Shown piece by piece: positions 37,301 through 42,379 of a stretch of 64,000 bases of DNA. How positions within the stretch are numbered: position 1 is the stretch's first letter; every line of letters starts with the position of its first letter. The translations under genes and the position numbers were made by a program. The DNA is from an uncultured Chitinophaga sp. (lineage in GTDB: Bacteria; Bacteroidota; Bacteroidia; Chitinophagales; Chitinophagaceae), in assembly GCF_946479755.1 (NCBI RefSeq), contig NZ_CAMLHC010000022.1, forward strand, positions 62,001 through 126,000, read 5' to 3'. Under the pieces are notes generated by a model. The model ran no database searches. It saw nothing but the letters and a program-made list of their open reading frames with translations, and was not told where the DNA came from.

Positions 37301-39474
37301 CGGAAGAAGCGGCTGCCGGCAACGATATCGTATACACGCTGAACCTCAGCAATACCGGTCCTTCCGACCTGCTGAATGCAACCGTTACGGACATCATTCC
37401 GTCGCAGATAAGAGCAGTGTCCTGGAAGATCATCACCCAGGGGGCGGCCACCCTGGCTGCCGGCACGCCGGTGTCCGGTACTACGCAGCAACTCACCTTT
37501 AAAGCCAATGTGCCGGCCGGTGCGGGCAACGGTATACAGGTGATCATCAACGGGGTGATTGCACCTGACTTTACCGGTACCATAGCAAACACGGCACAGA
37601 CAACAGATAATAACGGTCAGGTATATCCGTCATCTGTCACAACCACCGTCAGCAATGAGTCGCAGCTGGCCATCACCAAAACAGGCCCGCAAAATGCCAC
37701 TGCCGGAAGTACCATCACCTATGTGGTGACGGCCACCAACCTGGGCCCGTCCAACGCGGAAGGGGTTCGTATTACAGATGTGGTCCCTGCCGGCGTCACC
37801 AACGTCACCTGGCAGGCCGCAGGTACGGGTGCAGCTACTGTTACCGCCAATGCCACCGGCAGCGGTAACAATGTGAACGTGACCGGCAACATCGACGCCG
37901 GCCCGGGCAACAGCATCCGGATCATCATCAACGGACGGGTAGCCAGCAATACGGCTTCCGGAGGCATCTCCAACAGCGCGCTGCTGACCACCGCCGAAGG
38001 ACGCCAGGTACCCAGTGATACTGTCTTTACCAGCATTATCAGGACCAATACCGTGGAGCTGGTGAAAATAGCGCCTGCCACGGCAGCCGCCGGCGACAGC
38101 ATCCAGTATGACATCATCGTGTCCGACCCGGGTGTGAGCGATCTCAGTAAAGTGACCGTACAGGATATTATACCGGCCACCATCACCGGGGTACGCTGGA
38201 CGGCCTCCGTCACCGGCGCAGCACAGGTGCTCAGCGGCGGTAGCGGTACCGGTAATACCGTCAACCTCACCGCCATGATACCCGCCGGCGGCGACAATAT
38301 GGTGCACATTGTGGTGAAAGGAAAGATAAACCCTGCCTTCGCCGGTGTGCTCACCAATAATGCCACCGCTACGGCTGAAGGCAATACCTTCAACGCATCC
38401 GCCACTACGACGGTACAACGGAACCTGGACCTGGCCATCGCCAAGTCCGGCCCGCCGACAGCCAGCACCGGCGATACCATCCACTATGTGCTCACCGCCA
38501 GAAATAACGGCCTGGCTGCCGGAGACGGCGCTGTGATAACAGACGTATTGCCGGCAGGTATAAACGATATCGAAGGGGTAGTGCTCACCGTTAGCGGTGG
38601 CGCGGGCAATGTAAAGGTGAATGTGAGTAATCGCACGGTGACGGCCACCATCGGCACGTTCCCGGCAGGCGGCGAAGTAAGGCTGGGCATCAGCGGCGTA
38701 GCGCCTGCACCGGGTACCTTCAGCAACACTGCCACTATTACCGCCCCCAATGGCGCAATTGATACCAACCCGGCCAACAATACAAGCGGAACAATTGTTA
38801 CAAAAGTGGAACAACGGCTGATCCTGAAACTGGCAGACCTCCAGTTGAAAAAAGTGCTGATGAACAACGAGCCGTTGCAAACAGGCGGTAAGGCCGTATT
38901 CCGGATAACATTGACCAACGCAGGACCGGATTCAGCACAGACTATCGTAGTGAGGGATACACTTACCGGTAACCTCGATCTTATAGGTGGTATCAATGTG
39001 AGCGCGGGCATTACCCGTTACGATGCGGTGTCCAGGATTGTGGTATGGGAAGTGCCGGTACTGGCATCCGGACAAACAGCCACCATGGAGCTGACCGCCC
39101 GCATCAACAGTAACGGTACCGTGGTCAATGTAGCGACCGCTACCAGCGCTGTGAAAGATCCGGACCTGTCTAACAACACGGCTGTTACGCAACCGGTAAC
39201 GGTATCCGGCGATGATATTTTCATCCCGAACGTGATTACGCCTAACGGCGACGGCAGGAACGATCGCTTTATCATCATCGGTATCTCCCGTTACCCCAAC
39301 TCATCGCTCTTTATCTATAACCGCTGGGGTAACCAGGTATATCAGTCTAAAAACTATCAGAACGAATGGGATGGCCATGGATTAAGCGAAGGCACTTACT
39401 ACTACGTACTGAAGCTGAGAACAGCAGAGGGCGGCGAAAGGTCCTACAAAGGATGGATAGAATTGATGCGGTAA
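25378..39474 (+). CDS. Giant cell-surface repeat protein with lectin-like head, DUF11 repeats and T9SS type B sorting domain
   Basis: A protein of about 4,698 residues. In order: signal peptide (MIRVRPDAWHFVYACLLLSLSARAQ); an L-type-lectin-like domain (about residues 30-280, with GGDGFSVFLFDD and GVGIDEYGNYANCS); three DUF11-like repeats; four PKD-like repeats of about 86 residues with paired Cys; one DUF11; a cadherin-like domain (NPPIAVNDQYTTPRD); about 26 further DUF11 repeats of 125-130 residues; and a type B tail (IPNVITPNGDGRNDRF ... YNRWGNQVY ... GTYYYVLKL). The tail directs secretion by the type IX system. PorP/SprF and PD40 genes follow at once, as with the SprB adhesin. In-frame starts at 25336 (ATG) and 25297 (GTG) are possible; 25378 gives the best signal peptide. 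Probable adhesin; ligand unknown. Confidence 0.9.
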   Translation: MIRVRPDAWHFVYACLLLSLSARAQFTITENFKSSSAGNVTLGGAAKLTSGVDDPAGQGWLRLTEDVGNQVGYAFVNAGFPSTLGVLMDFEYVAWRRTNPSLGGGDGFSVFLFDDNITAATFKLGSRGGSLGYAQSNATGNTGLAGGYVGVGIDEYGNYANCSEGKSGGVSGNCGTLYRDYISARGPSPTYSYLGGSSVGTSLDYDVVTSTRPTPTQFYRRVQVTILPTGTGQYTLTVKSTNVQGGTLQTLFGPITLTSPPPARMKLGFAASTGGAYNRHEVRNLIITTPGNIRVQKLVDKPIAKVGDALTYKVTVYNETTSALTGLPLQDVFSPANGFNISNVTFSNDGFAGNTATGYTSTSLSNATLNMQSTSTSTFTVTGTVASMPPGKVLTNKVWVTPSATGITDPDASNDTSSVSTNIIAPDLAITKTHNGNLRKGLTGNYVLNIANGGVDAKPDVSQVTVTDVIPTGLTINGTPTGTGWSISVSGATVTATRQDALAAGASYPPITIPVKVSVSAPDSVTNTATVANAYEANTANNIASDKVDTRRNMDLQVVSSVSPPNKQGCLNTPYNIQINIRNNGPDSAVNGKFSFSVPTAINNISLVSRTITAGSGSFGVGSSISNIGYTDSVTLTSGAAATYIFSVIVTTQAPADLAIFEASLLRSATDLDTDASDPTLAVPVNPNHECDAAPSGGGCNNILRDTTFVRNKPTPSNAGIDQAVCNVTSATLNGNNPVTGTGTWRQLTGPNTVTIANPGMAGTSVSNLITGTYTFEWAINNGSCAASADTMQLRVDAPPSLAVAGPDQNLCSATTTTMAATAPVTGTGGWRQLSGPNTAVFADATKNNTGVSGLITGSYMFVWTTRNGSCPSQADTITVTINTPGPAANAGPDQQLCNVTGTVMAGNAAMPGTGTWTQIAGPNNATIVSPNQNNTALQNLTPGIYQLVWTIRNGACAATADTVQVTVYAPPTTANAGPDQTKYNNGLFTMSANAPVNGTGSWAVISGTAAVAGNNDPNTNVTLQPNTSATLTWTITNGNCPPSVDTVVLTFRRQADLKITKSDAGNTYKTGSPLVYTLTVENLGPSDVSGASIQDVLPALMSNPTWTAVTTGTGVTASATSGSGSLIKINVNIPFAAGNKIVVTVKGTVAATAKGGDVIENMGVLAFPADTPDPDQSNNTSTVTGTVPNNPPIAVNDQYTTPRDVAVSGNVLTNDSDPESQPLTVTTTPVTPPARGQVVQRADGTFTYTPNPGFTGTDSYVYQVCDNQGACATATVTIQVTAAVTDLVVTKTATPASAVAGQPLTYKITITNNGPSTIQPNEIITVADSIPAGFLANTFTPSEGTYDAGSQQWKGLTMPAGKSVVLTIAGKVESQFSGSRLRNVVYLTPPAGDIDPGVDSASVVTPVSRSVEVTVEKTDNTPLYVPGTTTQYKITIVNKGPSDLTGATFRDPLPAGITVASWTAVSPDGAQPAISGNGAIDQPLNVPAGSKIVYTLTLNIPSSFTGALVNTATVTVPAGYTNINPAGNTATDTDDPDLQYNITVSKSGPAQAVAGDSITYQLQITNSGPSDLVNATVADILPAAIRNAAWTVAVQGSATAARTSGTGNVNFTGSIPAGSGNSILVTIKGLINSAATGSFTNTATVTPAGKTPVSSNTVNTVINNRAGLTLSKAGPASGTVVAGNSISYLIRLTNAGPSDANGIVLQDAVPANIQNVTWNVTTLGTASMAAGAPMSGSGNTVRTTVNVPAGAGNVVEVQVNGDVSASATDTLTNTASATLAGIDTATATSKTAVLTEPGIQVQKAGPATVNAGTAIVYTIKVGNTGPSDAVNATITDLVGPNSIHNVSWTATASGAAVVNSGTTGTGNSVSVNANIPAGANNEVTITITGTVMSSATGNIVNTATVAIPGEQPVNSNEVVTAIAQQPGLVISKQGPANATAGGILLYVLKLTNTGPSDAYNVAFADTIAAAVQNPSISATAFGNAKVESKDVTNNIAHVIADLPAGDSNYVLILIGGKIDPAFTGQFRNQATADAGGGHTAVSPVVVTTVSNVPALELSKSAPDTVAAGQSLTYTVTVGNHGLSDAQGAVITDAVPAGLTNVSWTATAAGRAAVTAGATGTGNNIQVTGDIPTGNEHTISIIITGTVSPSFTGVLTNHATGTAGGQPPVMSDTVNTVVLNKPQLQITKSAPASISAGGQITYVITVTNAGPSDAQNVSIADMVDTTVRHVQWQATASGGAVINSGATGSGNQTLVTANIPAGTGRVVVTIQGTVNPAAAGTLGNVATAGVTGQPAVETEVSTQVHNNPQISLSKTGPAQINAGEQISYRLVATNYGLSDARNLKIQDVVPQQITNVSWTASVAANGAVLTGNTGTGNNILVTGNLPAGTGNHIFVDVTGTVAPGYAGVLRNSGYVAMQAKDTVQSDTVVTTVQNKPSLQIVKTAPDTVAAGGAITFTLTVTNPGPSDATSVTVTDAVPAFVQNVSWSAEAKGSATLQTTSGTGSNNIPVTGTLPAGAGNAIIITIHGTVDPAFTGDIPNMAQATAAGQPPVSSNTTTTHVVKQVSLAVIKAGPDRIAAGAHIAYLIGFRNYGPSNAAGVQFRDTVPAAIQNVTWDVIGLGNTVITAGQSGTGNQIAVTADMPSGTPVSSALVVVQGTVDASYTGPALVNVAQVSSVDQPIPARDTAVTTIYNDAKLDIVKSGPGKAFAGDSIKYTIHLANNGPSDAVNIAINDVVDPAILQPVWTATATGTASVSTAGGTGNVTVTGNIPVGAGNGIDITVTGTLNPDFTGTSLSNTATAVISGQTPVSSTVNTTVGRSGNLRVVKSAPGSAAAGTNITYVLTVRNAGPSNLKGVAIHDAIPSGILQATWTAVSTGPNTVVSAGSGTGNVDLTADMAADTSSVVITVKGRIDPATANGTNVSNTVTATPPAGADNPQPVSATAITVVSRQADLVIVKSGPANINAGQDITYQLQITNRGESDVDDAVITDVVPSGIIISSATATTTGNAAAAVPVITGNTITLTGDIAAGNGNSILVIIKGTVDPSATGTISNTATVTPPADVTETIPANNSSSISTVITTDVGVQVSKSGPASVNVNDPITYSIVLTNNGLSDATGITITDAVPADITVSNWTATVTGNASVTPASGTGNNISLTGMLGGSSSGTITITVNGTVKSTAAATITNTVVVEAGGTKTSSVVTSVNKSVDLRISKSGPTAMFAGEAIDYILTVTNNGPADAMGATIQDLVPAGVMNVTWTATVANGAAVTSNSGSGNNISLNANIPANSGEVTIHVKGVVNPAFTGTLVNTATATPPAGVTDPLPATATVNTVVTAATGITIVKSGPANVQAGNGITYTLLVRNNGPSDATGVVIRDTIPAGVANVNWQGVATNATIIGAVSGTGNVNLTADIPAGGTVTVTINGTTDPAFNGTISNRAVAGTILSNTVDTRINNTPGLVITKSGPATIDAGSNISYSISVANNGPSTAVGATISDVLPQEVQNATWSATAGNGAAITGGNITNGSGNVSFKADIPAGGTIMVMVNGQTDAAVTTGTITNVAAVTPANGVPVTDTAQTILTQFSKLRVVKAGPDSAAAGSRIAYTIDVYNDGPSDAVNMQIADVLPAQLQQVTWSATATGAATINGGNLQDQPGNVALIANVPQGSGHSIHIMVSGVLQASFAATDTIGNTATATLNNITTPSNRVITIVYNKASVQLSKSGPATVAAGGHISYNLVLSNGGPSDAANIQVSDILPLQLLNPVWSATAFGAAVIQGGNISNQTGNVALTAGVPAGAGNRVVITIEGDTDPALTGTVTNTASYTFGGNTVPTPPVVTTVTSKAALQLSKSGPDTLAAGSSITYTLQVTNSGPSNATNVTIADVVPATVTNVTWTAAATGAVVHGSGSGTGNNISINADMPAGSGHSVLVTVTGTIASNASGIVKNTATVSNSTGVVAQDSVQTQLVQLPGVVFTKSGPEEAAAGNDIVYTLNLSNTGPSDLLNATVTDIIPSQIRAVSWKIITQGAATLAAGTPVSGTTQQLTFKANVPAGAGNGIQVIINGVIAPDFTGTIANTAQTTDNNGQVYPSSVTTTVSNESQLAITKTGPQNATAGSTITYVVTATNLGPSNAEGVRITDVVPAGVTNVTWQAAGTGAATVTANATGSGNNVNVTGNIDAGPGNSIRIIINGRVASNTASGGISNSALLTTAEGRQVPSDTVFTSIIRTNTVELVKIAPATAAAGDSIQYDIIVSDPGVSDLSKVTVQDIIPATITGVRWTASVTGAAQVLSGGSGTGNTVNLTAMIPAGGDNMVHIVVKGKINPAFAGVLTNNATATAEGNTFNASATTTVQRNLDLAIAKSGPPTASTGDTIHYVLTARNNGLAAGDGAVITDVLPAGINDIEGVVLTVSGGAGNVKVNVSNRTVTATIGTFPAGGEVRLGISGVAPAPGTFSNTATITAPNGAIDTNPANNTSGTIVTKVEQRLILKLADLQLKKVLMNNEPLQTGGKAVFRITLTNAGPDSAQTIVVRDTLTGNLDLIGGINVSAGITRYDAVSRIVVWEVPVLASGQTATMELTARINSNGTVVNVATATSAVKDPDLSNNTAVTQPVTVSGDDIFIPNVITPNGDGRNDRFIIIGISRYPNSSLFIYNRWGNQVYQSKNYQNEWDGHGLSEGTYYYVLKLRTAEGGERSYKGWIELMR
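27524..28540 (+). repeat. Four tandem PKD-like coding repeats
   Basis: Units begin near 27524, 27787, 28042 and 28300, about 258 nt apart. Each starts N-A-G-x-D-Q or A-G-P-D-Q and has the pattern G-T-G-x-W. Three of the four carry a Cys near the start (LCSA, LCNV, VCNV); all carry a second Cys in N-G-x-C near the end. Confidence 0.75.
29990..38800 (+). repeat. Array of about 23 tandem DUF11-type coding repeats
   Basis: Units of roughly 375-390 nt each begin with K-S-G-P or a close variant and continue with A-G, then Y-x-L-x-V-x-N-x-G-P-S-D-A, V-P-x-x-V-x-N-V-x-W-x-A and N-x-A-x-V. Examples of unit starts are near 34247, 34627, 35013, 35398, 35755, 36133, 36517, 36904, 37279 and 37669. More divergent DUF11 units lie outside this block. 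Confidence 0.85.
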
Positions 39475-39500
39475 TCAACATTAAAAACCGGTCCACACAT

Positions 39501-40502
39501 ATGACAAAGCGATTTTTATTACTTGTATGCGGCTGCATCGGGCTACTGACAGCCACTGCCCAACAAAATGTGCAGTTCAGCCAGTATGTGTTCAATGGCC
39601 TGAGTGTAAACCCTGCGTACGCAGGATACAAACAGGATTGGTATCTGAATGCGATATACCGCCATCAGTGGGTGGACTTCCCGGGGGCGCCCACCACGGC
39701 AGGCATCTCCATAGATGGTCTCACCAACGCCAAAGATGAAAGGGTAGGGGTAGGCGCGCAGGTGATGCTGGACAAACTGGGGCCACAGGAAAACCTGTCG
39801 GCCTACGGGTTTTACTCCTACCGCATTCCGCTGGACCCGGAAGATACCCGGCGCCTGTGTATCGGCATCGGCGGTGGTATCACCCAGTACAGCATAGATG
39901 GCACTGCCTTAAAATATGTGGACGACCTGGACCAGGCCATCCCGCTGGGCAAGACTTCCAAGATAGTACCGGACGCACGTTTCGGCGTATATTACTATAC
40001 GCCCAAGTTTTATGCGGGGGTATCCGTGATGGACCTGTTTTCGCTCTACTCCGCGAACATTAACTACTACTGGGGTGGGTATAACTACAATACGCTGAAG
40101 AAAACACAGCATCTTTACCTGACTGCCGGCTATATGCTCAACCTGTCCGAAAATCTCAAATTAAAACCATCCCTGATGGTAAAAGAAGATTTTAAAGGAC
40201 CGACCAATGTGGACCTGAATGCTTTCTTGTTGATTGCTGACCGGTTATGGGTAGGCGGATCTTATCGTACCGGCGTAAAACTGTGGAACAAACCGGCGTT
40301 GTCAAAAGACCTGGAGCAGCTGGACGCCGCCAGCGTACTGGTAGAGTTTTATGCCACGCCGCAGTTGCGTATTGGTTATGCCTATGATATTACGGTCAGT
40401 AAAATGGCCAGCTATCAGCAGGGATCCCATGAAATCTCCGTAGGCTTTCTGTTCAACAGTAAAAAATATGAATCCCGTACCCGTAGCCCAAGGTACTTTT
40501 AA
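39501..40502 (+). CDS. PorP/SprF family type IX secretion outer-membrane protein
   Basis: A 333-residue protein with signal peptide (MTKRFLLLVCGCIGLLTATAQ) and the family opening QNVQFSQYVFNGLSVNPAYAGYK. A beta-barrel pattern runs to the end (GSHEISVGFLF). SprF-type proteins are needed for export of the T9SS type B protein encoded just upstream, and are usually paired one to one with such a cargo. The gap to the giant gene is 26 nt, so the two are probably one operon. The ATG at 39501 is chosen because the signal peptide begins there. Confidence 0.93.
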   Translation: MTKRFLLLVCGCIGLLTATAQQNVQFSQYVFNGLSVNPAYAGYKQDWYLNAIYRHQWVDFPGAPTTAGISIDGLTNAKDERVGVGAQVMLDKLGPQENLSAYGFYSYRIPLDPEDTRRLCIGIGGGITQYSIDGTALKYVDDLDQAIPLGKTSKIVPDARFGVYYYTPKFYAGVSVMDLFSLYSANINYYWGGYNYNTLKKTQHLYLTAGYMLNLSENLKLKPSLMVKEDFKGPTNVDLNAFLLIADRLWVGGSYRTGVKLWNKPALSKDLEQLDAASVLVEFYATPQLRIGYAYDITVSKMASYQQGSHEISVGFLFNSKKYESRTRSPRYF

Positions 40503-40514
40503 AATATTGCAGGC

Positions 40515-42179
40515 ATGAGAAAAACACTGATCCATTATTTTACCACCGGCATACTGTTTTGCGCCACCCTCACGGCCATTGCCCAGGAGCAGCCATCTAT
40601 CAGCAAAACAGCGGATATCCGCTTCCGCAGGGAGGAATATGCACAGGCAGCAGGACTATACGAAAGGTTATTACGCACCCGGGAAGGCCGCAAACATGCA
40701 GCAGAGATAAAGGAACGGCTGGCCACTTCCTACCGGTTGTATAACCAGTATGAGAAAGCTGCTTACTGGTATGCCCAGCTGGTACAGGATAATACCGCTA
40801 CCCCGGAAGACCGCGTGCATTATGGCGATATGCTGAAGAGCCTCGGACGCTACGATGAAGCCAGGCAGCAATACAGCCAGCATCCGGACCAGCAGCGGGT
40901 AGCCTCCCGCATCGCCGGTTGTGATTCTGCGGCGAGATGGCAGGGGCTCCCCGGAGCTGTAAACCTAAAAAACGAAACCGGCGTCAACACCGGTAAAAAT
41001 GACTGGGGTACTACCTGGCGCGGGAATCACGTGGTTTTTGTGTCTGACAGCGTGCGTAGAAATGTGTGGTATATCAAAGGTACACGCCGCCGTTATGGCC
41101 GTAACAACGCAGGCTACGGCAAGCTGTATGAAGCAGAATCGGGACAGTCGGGCATCGGTTATGTGAAAGATTTTTCCTCCGTGATCAATAATTATCCCTA
41201 CCATGTAGGGCCGGTTTGTTTTACCCCCGGCGGTGATACCGCTTACGTGACCGTTACCGATCCTGCACGCCGCGTACCTTATGATAAAAAGGAGCGACCG
41301 GTGTACGGCACGCGGCATCTGAAGCTGCTGGTGTTTGTAAGGCAGCAGGATCAATGGCAGGCGCCGGTGGCATTCCCCTATAACAGTAACGACTACTCGA
41401 TAGGACATGCCGCACTCAGCGAAGGAGGCAATATCCTGTATGTAGCTTCTGATATGCCCGGTGGCAGCGGTGGTACGGATATCTGGTATTGCGAGAAACA
41501 AGCCGATAACAGCTGGGGAAAACCGCAGAACGGTGGCCCGGAGCTGAATACCGCGGATGATGATGCGTTTCCCGTAACAGGGGCCGGTGACAGGCTGTAT
41601 TATGCGAGTAAAGGCAAAGCCGGTTTAGGCGGCTATGATGTATTTGCCGCCAGCGGCAACAGGGCGACGTGGACCACGCCGGTAAACCTGCTGCCTCCCT
41701 TTAACTCCAGCGCAGATGATTTCTACTATGTGCCACAAGGCAGCCGGGAAGGTTTTATCTCTTCCAACAGGCCCGGTGGTCGCGGCGGCGATGATATCTA
41801 CAGCTTTAACCTGCCGCCCGCGCTGCCGGAACTGCAACCATTGCCGGTGCCGCTGTTACGTATACCCCTCACCGTTGATATCTGTGCGCATACCGCCACC
41901 TGTGTTTATCTGTACAACAAAACCAGGGGAATGGGATGGTGTTACATGATTATGCCGCCATCGGAGAAGATAGAAGCGAAACTGGAGCCGGACGCGGAAT
42001 ACGTTATCCGCGTACATTATCCCGATCATGTAGAGAGCGTGGAGTTTGACACTAAAAACATGAGTGAGAACACACCGATCAGTAAATCTATTTGTCCTAC
42101 GCCGCCGGCTGTGAAGGAAACAACAACGTACCCTCGCCAGGGACATGGGCATCCACCTAAAAAGAAACGGAAGAAGTAA
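40515..42179 (+). CDS. TPR and PD40 repeat protein, PorE-like but lacking the OmpA domain
   Basis: A 554-residue exported protein (signal peptide ending LTAIAQ). Helical TPR-type repeats occupy about residues 30-150 (FRREEYAQAAGLYERLL). A beta-propeller-type region with PD40 motifs follows (GGTDIWYCEK, GLGGYDVF, GRGGDDIYSFN). The C-terminal part is a short beta domain ending in a Lys-rich tail (PPKKKRKK). Related T9SS proteins usually continue into an OmpA-like peptidoglycan-binding domain; here none is present. It lies 12 nt after the SprF gene and ends the probable cargo operon. Likely accessory to the giant adhesin. Confidence 0.85.
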   Translation: MRKTLIHYFTTGILFCATLTAIAQEQPSISKTADIRFRREEYAQAAGLYERLLRTREGRKHAAEIKERLATSYRLYNQYEKAAYWYAQLVQDNTATPEDRVHYGDMLKSLGRYDEARQQYSQHPDQQRVASRIAGCDSAARWQGLPGAVNLKNETGVNTGKNDWGTTWRGNHVVFVSDSVRRNVWYIKGTRRRYGRNNAGYGKLYEAESGQSGIGYVKDFSSVINNYPYHVGPVCFTPGGDTAYVTVTDPARRVPYDKKERPVYGTRHLKLLVFVRQQDQWQAPVAFPYNSNDYSIGHAALSEGGNILYVASDMPGGSGGTDIWYCEKQADNSWGKPQNGGPELNTADDDAFPVTGAGDRLYYASKGKAGLGGYDVFAASGNRATWTTPVNLLPPFNSSADDFYYVPQGSREGFISSNRPGGRGGDDIYSFNLPPALPELQPLPVPLLRIPLTVDICAHTATCVYLYNKTRGMGWCYMIMPPSEKIEAKLEPDAEYVIRVHYPDHVESVEFDTKNMSENTPISKSICPTPPAVKETTTYPRQGHGHPPKKKRKK

Positions 42180-42234
42180 AGCATGCCACCCCGGGTGTGT
42201 ATGCATATGACCCCAACTATATATCGTCTGCATT

Positions 42235-42277
42235 AGCCTGCATAAAACATTCTAAATGATTTTGTGCAGGCTTTTTA
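42235..42277 (+). terminator. Terminator of the adhesin operon
   Basis: AGCCTGCA and TGCAGGCT arms, extended by AAAA/TTTT pairing, are followed by TTTT. It lies 56 nt after the PD40 gene. Confidence 0.7.
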
Positions 42278-42324
42278 ATGTGATTATATGTTTGTAATCA
42301 GTCTGTTATAAAATTATTTTGGAA

Positions 42325-42332
42325 TAATTTTG
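42325..42332 (+). promoter_or_regulatory. -7 promoter element of the TonB receptor gene
   Basis: TAATTTTG fits TAnnTTTG and implies a leader of about 41 nt to the ATG at 42380. Confidence 0.5.
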
Positions 42333-42379
42333 TTTACATCGTAAACTAGTTTATCTTCGGTTTGCCTAACTCCAAAAAA

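Noticed and set aside
27524..38800. Tandem repeats considered as a CRISPR array or satellite
   Set aside because: The period is 258 or about 380 nt, it is fully in frame, and it encodes PKD-like and DUF11 domains.
37630..38880. 416-codon open frame on the minus strand, and several similar ones across 30-38 kb
   Set aside because: They arise from the repetitive coding sequence of the giant adhesin and repeat with its period.
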